Below are positions 18,516 through 26,547 of a stretch of 64,000 nt of DNA, in pieces (the stretch's first letter is position 1; every line of letters begins with the position of its first letter). The notes beneath the pieces are model-generated. The model saw nothing but the letters and a program-made list of their open reading frames with translations, had not been told where the DNA came from and ran no database searches. Source of the stretch: Pseudomonadota bacterium (GTDB taxonomy: Bacteria; Pseudomonadota; Gammaproteobacteria; Burkholderiales; Burkholderiaceae_E); assembly GCA_963204785.1 (NCBI GenBank), contig CAUJHG010000007.1:1-64000 (forward strand), in the 5' to 3' direction. The position numbers were made by a program, and so were the translations under genes.

Positions 18516-18591
18516 GGCCAAGTAGCTCAGTTGGTAGAGCAGCGGATTGAAAATCCGCGTGTCGGTGGTTCGATTCCGCCCTTGGCCACCA
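18516..18591 (+). tRNA. tRNA-Phe (anticodon GAA)
   Basis: The 76-base sequence folds as a complete cloverleaf. The acceptor stem GGCCAAG pairs with CTTGGCC and an encoded CCA follows. The D-arm is GCTCAGTTGGTAGAGC, the anticodon arm GCGGATTGAAAATCCGC with anticodon GAA, and the T-loop is TTCGATT. A terminator follows immediately. The DNA downstream is a small accessory region, so this gene may mark an integration hotspot. Confidence 0.97.
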
Positions 18592-18603
18592 TCCATCTCA
18601 GAG

Positions 18604-18630
18604 AAGCCCATCCATAGCGATGGGCTTTTT
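18604..18630 (+). terminator. Rho-independent terminator after tRNA-Phe
   Basis: AAGCCCATC and GATGGGCTT form a perfect 9-bp stem around a CATAGC loop, followed by a T-run (TTTTT counting the stem end). It lies 12 bases after the tRNA. The antitoxin frame's most upstream ATG (18620) falls inside this hairpin. Confidence 0.85.
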
Positions 18631-19003
18631 GCGTTCTGCAGTTCCATGCGGGGCCTGTTCGTGGTTGAGCTTATCAATATCCTGGTTCCGCGAACTGCGC
18701 GAACGCTCCGGTGACCTCAGTCGCGTGGCCGAGGAAGGGCGGCTTGCGCTCGTTACCCGCCACGGGCAGCCGCTGTTCGTCAGCGTTCCGTTCACCGAGG
18801 ATCTGCTGGAGGCGGGCGTCCATACGGCGTTGGCCGTGAATCTGTTCAAGAGCGGCGAGATGACCTCCGCACGCGCCGCCAAGGTGGCCCGGATGAGCCT
18901 GCCGCAGTTTCTGGCGCATCTGTCTGCGCAGGGCATCCCGGTGGTCGATCACGACCCGGCGGAACTGGAGCAGGAACTCGCCGCCTTCGATGCGGCGCAA
19001 TGA
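18620..19003 (+). CDS. UPF0175 family antitoxin with Phd-like N-terminus
   Basis: The frame gives up to 127 residues. The segment FRELRERSGDLSRVAEEGRLALVTRHGQP resembles a Phd/YefM-type DNA-binding N-terminus. It is followed by a UPF0175 helix-turn-helix region, NLFKSGEMTSARAAKVARMSLPQFLAHLSAQGI. It ends in a 4-base overlap (ATGA) with the DUF3368 gene, the classic antitoxin-toxin order. The start is unsure: ATG 18620 lies inside the tRNA terminator, and TTG 18665 fits the domain boundary better. It should neutralise the downstream PIN protein and autoregulate. Confidence 0.75.
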   Translation: MGFLRSAVPCGACSWLSLSISWFRELRERSGDLSRVAEEGRLALVTRHGQPLFVSVPFTEDLLEAGVHTALAVNLFKSGEMTSARAAKVARMSLPQFLAHLSAQGIPVVDHDPAELEQELAAFDAAQ

Positions 19004-19497
19004 GTCGGCCTGTCGTCGTTTCTGACTCCGGCCCCCTGATTGCGCTGGCCGGGTGCGGCCAACTGGACTTGCTGGTCGCCGTTTTCGGTGCTCTCCATGT
19101 GCCGCAAAAGGTGCTGGATGAAACCACGGCAGATCGCTTGCGCGCGGGCGCACTCGACATCGCAGCCTTCGTTCAGGCCCGTGCGCAGGTGCATGCCGAC
19201 CGCGATGACGCCGTCTACGCCGCCGCCGTCGGCCACCTCGACGAAGGCGAGGCGCAAGCCCTGAGCTTGGCGCACGCCTTGGGTTGTGGCGTGCTGATGC
19301 ACGAGCGCCGTGGCCGTCAAACGGCGACCCGCCAAGGTGTGCCCCTGTTCGGCGTGCTGGGTGTGTTGCTGCAAGCCAAGCGCATCGGCAAGCTCGAACG
19401 CATTACACCTGCATTGGAGAAGATGCAGGCCAACGGCTACCGCATCTCGCAGGCGCTCATCGAGCAAGCCTTGCGGCTCGCGGGCGAGGCCCTCTGA
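19000..19497 (+). CDS. DUF3368 PIN-like toxin
   Basis: The 165-residue protein begins VVVSDSGPLIALAGCGQLDLL, the typical DUF3368 start with the first PIN-domain aspartate. It continues with VPQKVLDET, LDEGEAQALSLAHALGC and RQGVPLFGVLGVLLQAKRIGKL. DUF3368 proteins are PIN-fold nucleases usually paired with UPF0175 proteins. The canonical fourth acidic segment reads HERRGRQTATR here; the usual motif at this place is DD-R-R-A, and both aspartates are replaced by His-Glu, which may weaken catalysis. Confidence 0.8.
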   Translation: MSRPVVVSDSGPLIALAGCGQLDLLVAVFGALHVPQKVLDETTADRLRAGALDIAAFVQARAQVHADRDDAVYAAAVGHLDEGEAQALSLAHALGCGVLMHERRGRQTATRQGVPLFGVLGVLLQAKRIGKLERITPALEKMQANGYRISQALIEQALRLAGEAL

Positions 19498-19566
19498 TCC
19501 ATCGAACGGCCAAATCGTCGAATCCACGCCCTCGAGGCCAGGGCGTTGCTATCTGGCTCGGCAAAC

Positions 19567-19595
19567 GGACGCGGGTTCAGTCCCAGGCTCCACCA
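19567..19595 (+). other. Degenerate tmRNA (ssrA) 3'-end sequence, possible attachment-site scar
   Basis: The 29 bases read GGACGCGGGTTCA, then GTCCCAGGCTCCACCA. Bacterial ssrA genes end in GGACGCGGGTTC(A/G)..., a CCCGCC-type arm and GCTCCACCA. The match holds on both sides, but about three bases of the T-arm 3' strand are missing, so it cannot fold as a working T-arm. Many genomic islands integrate at the 3' end of ssrA and leave such copies. No other tmRNA sequence is around it. Confidence 0.5.
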
Positions 19596-19806
19596 CCCGG
19601 AATATCAAGCACTTTGGCCAACCCTTCGGGCCTGGCCTTCTTGCTTGGTGCGCCACGCAAACGTTGGTGCAAGCTGACAGCTCTTCAGTCGAACGCCGAT
19701 TTCGGCTAGACTTCCCACATACATCAAGAACGGCTCGAGCCTGCCAACCTGCCTTCCCGGGCAAGGTGGTTCAACGATGTGGCCGCAAGGCAAGCAAACG
19801 GGGTCG

Positions 19807-19835
19807 ACCCTCCTGCGCCGGAGGGTTTCGTCTTT
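19807..19835 (+). terminator. Hairpin with partial T-tract
   Basis: ACCCTCC and GGAGGGT form a 7-bp stem with loop TGCGCC, followed by TTCGTCTTT. It precedes the structured leader of the 82-residue gene. It could end transcription coming from the toxin-antitoxin pair or belong to a decayed gene. Confidence 0.4.
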
Positions 19836-19873
19836 CTGGACTGTGAAGAACGCCTGATGAGTTCCTGACGCTG

Positions 19874-19937
19874 AAGAACGGCATGCGAAACGCCCTCGGC
19901 ACCAGCCGAGGCCGGCGGGCGTTCGCCGTTCTTTTTT
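19874..19937 (+). ncRNA. Structured, T-tailed leader hairpin upstream of the 82-residue gene
   Basis: AAGAACGG (19874-19881) pairs with CCGTTCTT (19926-19933). Inside, CGAAACGCC pairs with GGGCGTTCG with one bulged A, and CTCGGC-ACCA-GCCGAG forms a perfect inner hairpin (19895-19910). The whole is followed by six T residues (19932-19937) and, 5 bases later, the AAGGAG of the next gene. This is terminator-like architecture placed in a 5' leader, suggesting attenuation or a stable 5' end. A second copy of TGAAGAACG lies upstream at 19844-19852 and could form an alternative pairing. Confidence 0.45.
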
Positions 19938-19954
19938 CTGTCAAGGAGCAAGCG

Positions 19955-20203
19955 ATGCAGACCAGACGCCGGGGGCTTCGTCCCCGTCAGACCGTGTTCC
20001 TCGAGGAAAGGCCGCTTCCGGGCGGACGCGAGTTCCTCCTCAGACGGCGCGATGCGGCCGCGCCGGACGGACTGCCCACCAGGGCGATCCAGACCGCAAG
20101 GTCCTTCAGCTGGATCCAGGAAGCCGCCAATGACGGCGACCTGGCGGGCGGCGACGATCTCGCCTTCTTCCTCGCGAGCCTGAAGCGGGTGTACCGGGGC
20201 TGA
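19955..20203 (+). CDS. Hypothetical 82-residue protein
   Basis: The protein has a basic N-terminal part (MQTRRRGLRPRQ...LLRRRDAAAPDG) and a C-terminal part TARSFSWIQEAANDGDLAGGDDLAFFLASLKRVYRG that looks helical. AAGGAG lies 6 bases before the ATG, a strong start. The longer frame from 19883 runs through the terminator-like leader and is not credible. I do not recognise the family. The short basic form and position in the accessory region suggest a mobile-element accessory protein (inference). Confidence 0.6.
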   Translation: MQTRRRGLRPRQTVFLEERPLPGGREFLLRRRDAAAPDGLPTRAIQTARSFSWIQEAANDGDLAGGDDLAFFLASLKRVYRG

Positions 20204-20273
20204 GCTTCGCCGGCGGGGCCTGCGCCCCGCCGGCGGCGCAGATCCTCCGCGATTCAGGGGAGAAAACACGTCC

Positions 20274-21122
20274 ATGAACAAGCATCTGATCCCGATCCTC
20301 ACGGCGCCCGTCCCTGACGGCGAGAGCGGCCGCATGGCCTTCGACCACGAACCCGGCCTCCTCGACGTTCGCTACGCGCAGGGGAAGTTCGACTGGCTCC
20401 ACCTGCACCTGCGCATGGTGCCGGGCGCGACGCGCATCAGCCACCTCGACGACGCGTTCGTCACGGTGCGCGAAGAGGTGATCGCGCCGCCCCCGGTCGA
20501 AGTCGAGTGCAGGATCGCCGGCGTCTTCTGCCCGTTCCGCAGCATGATCGCCTGGCTCGAGGCCATCGTGATCGGCGTGCAGGAGTGCGCATGGGAGATC
20601 GACGGCGAGGGTCCGTGGCATCGGCTTTCGATGCCCCACGGCACCCTGACGGTGACCGGCTCGGGGCTGCCCGAGGAGGGCGAGACCGTGAACGGCAGCA
20701 AACGCCAGTTCGTCGAGGCGTTCTACCGCGGGTTCCGCGACTTCGTGAGCTCGCCCGATTACCGCGCGCAACCCTACGAAGCCGGGAGCTCGTGCAGCGA
20801 CGGCGGGATCCCTCCGCTCGCTGACTTGCGCTCGCCGCTGGTCGAGCGCTGGCTGGCCGGCAGCGAGATCCTGCAGGCCAGCTACAGGAACGCGGATCGG
20901 CCCGCGGCGACGATCCTCAAGGCGGCGGCCTTCGCGTCCGAGCGCTTTCGCCGCCGCCCGCGCAGCTCGGCGAGTTCCGCAGCTCTTGCCGCTGACGCGC
21001 TCGAGCGCGCCCGCCTCCTCTCGGAGAAAGGCGGGTGCGAGGATGTGGGACTGCTCTGCTGCGCGCTGCTGCACGGCGTGCCGAAGCTCACCCGCACCCG
21101 ACACGTCGTCGAACGCGGCTAA
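20274..21122 (+). CDS. Hypothetical 282-residue accessory-region protein
   Basis: Start ATG 20274 follows GGGGAGAAAACACGTCC. The N-terminal half is probably beta-rich and acidic (DVRYAQGKFDWLHLHLRM, FVTVREEVIAPPPVEVECRIAGVF). The middle has FRSMIAWLEAIVIGVQECAWEIDGEG. The C-terminal part is helical and Ala/Arg/Leu-rich (AALAADALERARLLSEKGG). No signal peptide, membrane span or catalytic motif is visible. It ends 14 bases before the metK fragment and is probably co-transcribed with it and the 205-residue gene. Confidence 0.65.
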   Translation: MNKHLIPILTAPVPDGESGRMAFDHEPGLLDVRYAQGKFDWLHLHLRMVPGATRISHLDDAFVTVREEVIAPPPVEVECRIAGVFCPFRSMIAWLEAIVIGVQECAWEIDGEGPWHRLSMPHGTLTVTGSGLPEEGETVNGSKRQFVEAFYRGFRDFVSSPDYRAQPYEAGSSCSDGGIPPLADLRSPLVERWLAGSEILQASYRNADRPAATILKAAAFASERFRRRPRSSASSAALAADALERARLLSEKGGCEDVGLLCCALLHGVPKLTRTRHVVERG

Positions 21123-21136
21123 AGAGGAGTTGAAGC

Positions 21137-21277
21137 ATGTCCGTCCGAAACGGCCTGTTCTCTTCGGAGTCCGTCTCCGAAGGCCATCCCGACAAGCTCG
21201 CCCACCGCATCTACGATGCGGTGCTCGACGAGTTCCTGCGCCTGGAGCGCACCGCATGCGAAGGAGCGCTGTCATGA
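21137..21277 (+). pseudogene. metK: N-terminal fragment of S-adenosylmethionine synthetase, coupled to the next gene
   Basis: The 46-codon ORF encodes [14 protein letters not shown] near its start, then DAVLDEFL and TACE. These match the N-terminus of MetK, including the SEGHPDK motif with the catalytic histidine, and then it stops. A full MetK has about 390 residues, so the rest is lost. AAAGAGGAG precedes the ATG. Its TGA overlaps the ATG of the 205-residue gene (ATGA), and its end supplies AAGGAG (21261-21266), the Shine-Dalgarno of that gene. It may survive only as a translational coupler. Confidence 0.8.
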
Positions 21278-21891
21278 GCGACGGAATCGACCTGAACTAC
21301 CATCCCGAGACCTACTTCCGGCCGCAGAAGCTGGAGCGCTACCTGCTGTCGAAAGTCAAGGGCGCGGTGCTGCGCAAGGAACTGCAAGCCCTGTTCGACG
21401 CCGGCCGGCACGCCGAGGTGCGCTCTCTGCTGAGCTCCGAGGGCATCTCGGCCGCCGACTGCAAGGCGCTGGAGTCGGTTCACCCGATGTTCATGGGCGG
21501 CAACTACCTGCCCGACACGGAAGACGGCGAGGTGGAGATCGCTCGCATCAGCATCGAGTCGACGACCCGCGACGTGACCTGCGTCTACGCCCGGCCCGAC
21601 GCAGGCGCCATCCGCTACCGGGTGGTCGACGAATACGGCGGCGCGACGCTGCAGGGGACCACCCAGGCACGGACCGACAAGCCGATGACGCTGGGCGAGT
21701 TCGCGGACTTCTTCCTCGGTGCCTGGCCTCTGATCGACGTGCTCGAGATGAACTTCGAGGGCGATCTGGACGCGAGCCTGGACTTCTTCTGCGCCGAGTC
21801 CGAGTTCTACCCGGACTTCGACGAACTGTGCCGGCAGCGCGTGATCGAGCGCTTCCCTTTGTCGGAGGAGGACGGCGAGGACGAGGGCTGA
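21274..21891 (+). CDS. Hypothetical 205-residue protein, translationally coupled to the metK fragment
   Basis: The ATG at 21274 has AAGGAG 7 bases upstream and overlaps the preceding stop. The protein starts [18 protein letters not shown], continues with [30 protein letters not shown], the segment [25 protein letters not shown], and a very acidic C-terminus ([11 protein letters not shown]). No signal peptide or membrane span is present. The sequence resembles uncharacterised proteins I associate with proteobacterial mobile elements, but I cannot name a domain. Confidence 0.75.
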   Translation: MSDGIDLNYHPETYFRPQKLERYLLSKVKGAVLRKELQALFDAGRHAEVRSLLSSEGISAADCKALESVHPMFMGGNYLPDTEDGEVEIARISIESTTRDVTCVYARPDAGAIRYRVVDEYGGATLQGTTQARTDKPMTLGEFADFFLGAWPLIDVLEMNFEGDLDASLDFFCAESEFYPDFDELCRQRVIERFPLSEEDGEDEG

Positions 21892-21961
21892 GAGCGGCGA
21901 GCGCGGATTCGAGCAGCGCGCCGCCGCCCGCCATCCACGTCGTCTGCAGCATCGCCCGCGC

Positions 21962-22711
21962 TCACATCACTCCCAGCCGCATCCGGATCGGCCAGCGGAC
22001 CTCGCGTCGGCTGGCCGGATCGTCCCAGAGCGCGGCCAGGTCGTGGGCAAAGCGCTGCAGGATGTCCTCGCGCATCGCCTCGCGGGCGCTGCGCACCGCC
22101 GACCAGGTGCAGACGTAGCCCAGCAGTTCCTCGAGATTCCAGGCCCTGCGGATCTCGAGGGCTGGCGCCGGTCGCTCATCGAACGGAAAGTCCAGCCCGG
22201 CGTAGCCGGCGTCCACGAGCTTGCGCTCCGCGGGCCAGTAGGGGCCGATCTCGCCCCGGTAGAAGCGCTCGAAGCGCAGACCGGGAGCCCCGTCCAGCCG
22301 CAAGGCTCCGTAGCTGACCAGGGCGAGCACGGCGTGTTCGGCGCCGATGCGTCGCACTTCTTCGTAGAAGCGCGGCAGGTCGAACCAGTGCGCTGCCTGC
22401 GCGGCAGTGATCAGGCTCGCGCGGCGCGGCGCAACGGGGAGCAGCTCCGCGGATGCACAGACGTATTCGACGCCGGCGTGGGCGGTGGCGTGCGCAAGCT
22501 GGTCTGCGCTCGGGTCCACGCCGAGCACCTGCTCGAAACAGGCAGCCAGCCGGCAGGTGAGCTGTCCGCTTCCGCAGCCGACGTCGACCGCCATCCTCCT
22601 GTCGGGCGCCACGCCTGCGAGAAACTGCACGAGTTCCGGCGGGTAGTCGGGCCGGAAACGGGCGTAGGCCTGCCCGCCTCGGGCAAACCAGTTCCGGTGC
22701 TCGCGCGCCAT
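21962..22711 (-). CDS. Class I SAM-dependent methyltransferase
   Basis: The 249-residue protein has motif I VDVGCGSGQLT (about 41-51), the acidic end of strand 2 in VLGVDPSADQLAHA, and a later AAQAAHWFDLPRFYEEV segment like trans-aconitate/juvenile-hormone-type methyltransferases of the Methyltransf_11 group. The start is an ATG (MAREHRNWFARGGQAYARFRPDYP). The substrate is not evident and no pathway partner is adjacent. It marks the right border of the accessory region. Confidence 0.87.
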   Translation of the reverse strand: MAREHRNWFARGGQAYARFRPDYPPELVQFLAGVAPDRRMAVDVGCGSGQLTCRLAACFEQVLGVDPSADQLAHATAHAGVEYVCASAELLPVAPRRASLITAAQAAHWFDLPRFYEEVRRIGAEHAVLALVSYGALRLDGAPGLRFERFYRGEIGPYWPAERKLVDAGYAGLDFPFDERPAPALEIRRAWNLEELLGYVCTWSAVRSAREAMREDILQRFAHDLAALWDDPASRREVRWPIRMRLGVM

Positions 22712-22999
22712 CGACGATCTCCTGAGGGGGCAGGCTGACCTCGGCGGATCACGGGCAGCAGCGGACGGACTGGGAAAGGCCCGGGCGCGCCCGGGTGCGG
22801 TGCACTTCGACCTCGGCGGCGTGCACGGCCACGGGGCGGACTGGCTGACCCGCGGCTTGCCGCCTGCCGAGCGGATGAACGATCATACGCGCGGCGGCGC
22901 CCGGCGTCGCCGATCCGACGCATCCCCCTGCCTGTCGCGTCGGTCCGCGTGCGCCTGCCACGGCGGCAGCAGACCGGCGCCTTCCTGCCGCCAGCGATC

Positions 23000-23761
<762 letters not shown>

Positions 23762-23791
23762 GGCCCCGGCGGCCCTGCGGCGCGCCCGCCG

Positions 23792-25210
23792 CTACAGCTG
23801 GAAGGCCAGCCACAGCACCAGACCCTCGCTCACGTGGCGGGCGAAGTGCGGCGCCCGGGCCTCGTAGCGCACGGCGTCGGGGATCAGCGCCTCGATCCAG
23901 CGCGTGAAGCGCACGATGTCTCCGGGAGCATAGAACGCGGTCATCAGCTCGTAGTTCAGGAACAGGCTGCGGCTGTCCAGGTTCACCGAGCCTGCCATCG
24001 CCATGTGCTCGTCGATGACCACGGCCTTAGCGTGCACCATGCGCGGAGCGAGCCAGAGGCGGGCGCCGGCGCGGGCCAGTTCGCGCATCGGACGATGGCG
24101 GGCGATGTCGGCCAGCCGGTGGTTCGAGCGCGCCGGCACCACCAGGTCGACCACCACGCCGCGGCGCGCCGCCAGCGCCAGGGCCGACAGCAGGCTCTCG
24201 TCGGGCACCAGGTAGGGCGTGACTGCGACGATCCGGTTGCGTGCGCGGTGAAACGAGGTGACCAGGAGCGTGTACACGGTGTCGTCGACGTAGTCGGGCC
24301 CGCTCGGGAGCATCTGCGCTGCCGGGGGCTGGATCGCCGGGGTGATCGCGTGCGCCACCTGGCCTCCGGCTGGCCCCAGCGCCGCCTGCCGGGGGTCCTG
24401 CGCAAAGCGCCAGTCGGTCTCGAACACCGCCGCCGCCTCGGCGGCCGCTTCGCCCCGCAGGTCGAAGCTGAGGTCGATCCAGGCAGGCTGCCCGGGACGG
24501 TCCACGAAGTACTCGCCGGCCAGGTTGCGCCCGCCGCTCCACAGCCAGCGGCCGTCGGCGACCACCAGCTTGCGGTGGTTGCGCAGGTTGGTGCGGCCGC
24601 GCAGCGGCCACTTCAGCGGCGAGCGAAAGGGCGGCACGAAGCGCACGACCTGCACGCCGAGCGCCCGGACCTCGGAGAAGTCGCGCCGCCCGCCCATCAG
24701 CGCACCCACCCCGTCGACCAGCAGGCGCACCTGCACACCGTCACGCGCGCGCTGGCCCAGCCGCTGCACGAGATCCGCAGCGAAGCGGTCGCGCCCGAGG
24801 ATGAATGTGCACACGTCCAGCCGCTCGCGCGCCGCGTCGATCACCTCGTGCAGCGCGCGCGCGGCTTCCTCGCCGTCGCGGTGGATCCGCAGGTCCCGGT
24901 AGGCGGCCGGCGGCGCCAGCCCCATCGACGCGGTCAGGTGCCGCGCCCATCGCGGCGCGACCGCGTCGTCGACCTCCACCGGCGCCGCAGGCGACCTCGT
25001 CTGCGCCTTGGGCAGCTTGCGGGTGCCGAACAGCAGGTACAGCGGCAGGCCGACCTCCGGAAGCATCAGGATCGCCATCACCCAGGCCACCGCGGCGGAC
25101 GGGTGCCGGCGCTGGTGCAGCGCGTCCGAGCCCAGCGTGTAGATCAGCAGCCCCACGGCCGAGAGAAGTCCGTGCCAGGGAATCCACTCGACGAGATCAC
25201 GCAGGCTCAT
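23792..25210 (-). CDS. cls: Cardiolipin synthase (phospholipase D family)
   Basis: The 472-residue protein has two N-terminal membrane spans (LLSAVGLLIYTLG and AVAWVMAILMLPEVGLPLYLLFG) and two HKD motifs: NHRKLVVADGRWLWSGGRN and VHAKAVVIDEHMAMAGSVNLDSRS. It condenses phosphatidyl groups to make cardiolipin at the inner membrane. It is divergent from the acyl-CoA dehydrogenase pair across a 145-bp gap. Confidence 0.93.
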   Translation of the reverse strand: MSLRDLVEWIPWHGLLSAVGLLIYTLGSDALHQRRHPSAAVAWVMAILMLPEVGLPLYLLFGTRKLPKAQTRSPAAPVEVDDAVAPRWARHLTASMGLAPPAAYRDLRIHRDGEEAARALHEVIDAARERLDVCTFILGRDRFAADLVQRLGQRARDGVQVRLLVDGVGALMGGRRDFSEVRALGVQVVRFVPPFRSPLKWPLRGRTNLRNHRKLVVADGRWLWSGGRNLAGEYFVDRPGQPAWIDLSFDLRGEAAAEAAAVFETDWRFAQDPRQAALGPAGGQVAHAITPAIQPPAAQMLPSGPDYVDDTVYTLLVTSFHRARNRIVAVTPYLVPDESLLSALALAARRGVVVDLVVPARSNHRLADIARHRPMRELARAGARLWLAPRMVHAKAVVIDEHMAMAGSVNLDSRSLFLNYELMTAFYAPGDIVRFTRWIEALIPDAVRYEARAPHFARHVSEGLVLWLAFQL

Positions 25211-25355
25211 CGTCGGCGTGCGAGGCCGCGCAGGCGGTCGGACATCTCGGTCTCCCCGGGTCGAATCGGTCGGATGGATGATATATGCTCATGGAATGCC
25301 CGATAGCGGCGCAACTCCCCGACGAACGACCACGACGACCACGAGACAGACCGAC

Positions 25356-26531
25356 ATGGACATCAACTATTCGGCAGAAGATCTGGCCTTTCGCGACGAG
25401 GTTCGCGGCTGGCTCGACGCCAACATCCCGGCGGATCTCAGGAAGAAAGTCCTCGAGTACGAGGAACTCGGCAAGGAGGACCTGCTGCGCTGGCACAGGA
25501 TCCTCGCGAAGAAGGGCTGGGTGGCGCCGGCCTGGCCGGTCGAGCACGGCGGCACCGGATGGAACGCGGTGCAGCGCTACATCTTCGAGGAGGAGTGCGC
25601 GGCCGCCGGCGCACCGCCGATCGTCGCGTTCGCGGTCACGATGTGCGGCCCGGTGCTGATCCGCTTCGGCACCGACGAGCAGAAGAAGCGCCATCTGCCC
25701 GGAATCTACAACGGTGACGTCTTCTGGTGCCAGGGCTACTCGGAGCCGGGCTCGGGCTCCGACCTCGCCTCGCTGAAGACCCGCGCCGACCGCCAGGGCG
25801 ATCACTACGTGGTCAACGGCCAGAAGATCTGGACAACGCTGGGCCACTTCGGCGACTGGATCTTCTGCCTGGTGCGCACCGATCCCGACGCCAAGAAGCA
25901 GGAAGGCATCAGCTTCCTGCTGATCGACATGAAGACCCCGGGCATCACCGTGCGCCCGCTGATCCTGCTCGACGAGGGCCATGAGGTCAACGAAGTCTTC
26001 TTCGAGAACGTGAAGGTGCCGGTCGAGAACCTCGTGTACGAGGAGAACAAGGGCTGGACGGTCGCCAAGTACCTGCTGGGCCACGAGCGCCTGAACACCG
26101 GGCGCGTAGGCGGCTCCAAGCGCGAACTCGCCAAGCTCAAGGCGATGGCCAGCAAGATCGAGCGCAACGGCCGCCCGCTGATCGAGGACACCCGCTTCGC
26201 GGACCGGCTGGCGCGCGTGGAGATCGAGCTGATGGCGCTCGAGATCACCAACCTGCGCTTCCTGGACGAGATGATGCGCACAGGCAACATCGGCCCCGAG
26301 GTGTCGATGCTGAAGATCAAGGGTACGGAGATCCAGCAGGCGCTCACCGAGCTGACGATGCTGGCGGCGGGCCCGCTCGCCCAGCCGTTCAAGCCGGTGG
26401 ACTACGACGGCTTCGACGCCTTCACCGCGTCGCTGGCGCCGCGCTACTTCAACTTCCGCAAGACCTCGATCTACGCCGGCTCCAACGAGATCCAGCGCAA
26501 CATCTATTCGAAAGCCGTGCTGGGCCTGTGA
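25356..26531 (+). CDS. Acyl-CoA dehydrogenase, large-subunit type (pimeloyl-CoA dehydrogenase-like)
   Basis: The 391-residue protein starts MDINYSAEDLAFRDEVRGWL and has the family landmarks WCQGYSEPGSGSDLAS (FAD/substrate), KIWTTLGHFGDWIF and the C-terminal YAGSNEIQRNIYSKAVLGL. The order large then small subunit, 16 bases apart, is that of PimC-PimD type heteromeric acyl-CoA dehydrogenases acting on dicarboxylyl- or medium-chain acyl-CoA. The longer frame upstream of 25356 lacks family support. Confidence 0.92.
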   Translation: MDINYSAEDLAFRDEVRGWLDANIPADLRKKVLEYEELGKEDLLRWHRILAKKGWVAPAWPVEHGGTGWNAVQRYIFEEECAAAGAPPIVAFAVTMCGPVLIRFGTDEQKKRHLPGIYNGDVFWCQGYSEPGSGSDLASLKTRADRQGDHYVVNGQKIWTTLGHFGDWIFCLVRTDPDAKKQEGISFLLIDMKTPGITVRPLILLDEGHEVNEVFFENVKVPVENLVYEENKGWTVAKYLLGHERLNTGRVGGSKRELAKLKAMASKIERNGRPLIEDTRFADRLARVEIELMALEITNLRFLDEMMRTGNIGPEVSMLKIKGTEIQQALTELTMLAAGPLAQPFKPVDYDGFDAFTASLAPRYFNFRKTSIYAGSNEIQRNIYSKAVLGL

Positions 26532-26547
26532 GCCGGGGAGAACAAGG

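Larger units (their letters stand above)
19498..19954. other. Non-coding stretch with gene remnant, hairpins and a degenerate tmRNA 3' end
   Basis: No complete gene is supported here. The stretch holds a tmRNA-like 3' end (19567-19595), a hairpin with a TTTCGTCTTT tail (19807-19835), and a longer structured T-tailed stem (19874-19937). A stop-to-stop frame at 19710-19868 ends ...PPAPEGFVFLDCEERLMSS and has protein-like composition but no start codon; it may be the tail of a decayed gene. The mixture looks like a rearranged junction of mobile DNA. Confidence 0.6.

Noticed and set aside
18516-18591. tRNA-Phe 3' end as active att site with a second copy downstream
   Set aside because: I found no repeat of the tRNA 3' end (CGATTCCGCCCTTGG) in the following 4 kb, and no integrase. 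Only the tmRNA-like scar is present.
19854-19924. Hammerhead-ribozyme-like core: CTGATGAG (19854-19861) and GCGAAACGCC with a following stem and GTTC
   Set aside because: Order and stem III fit a type I hammerhead, but the bases between CTGATGA and GAAA (19861-19886) cannot form stem II next to the core, and the stem I/cleavage-site pairing is out of register. Treated as chance within a structured leader.
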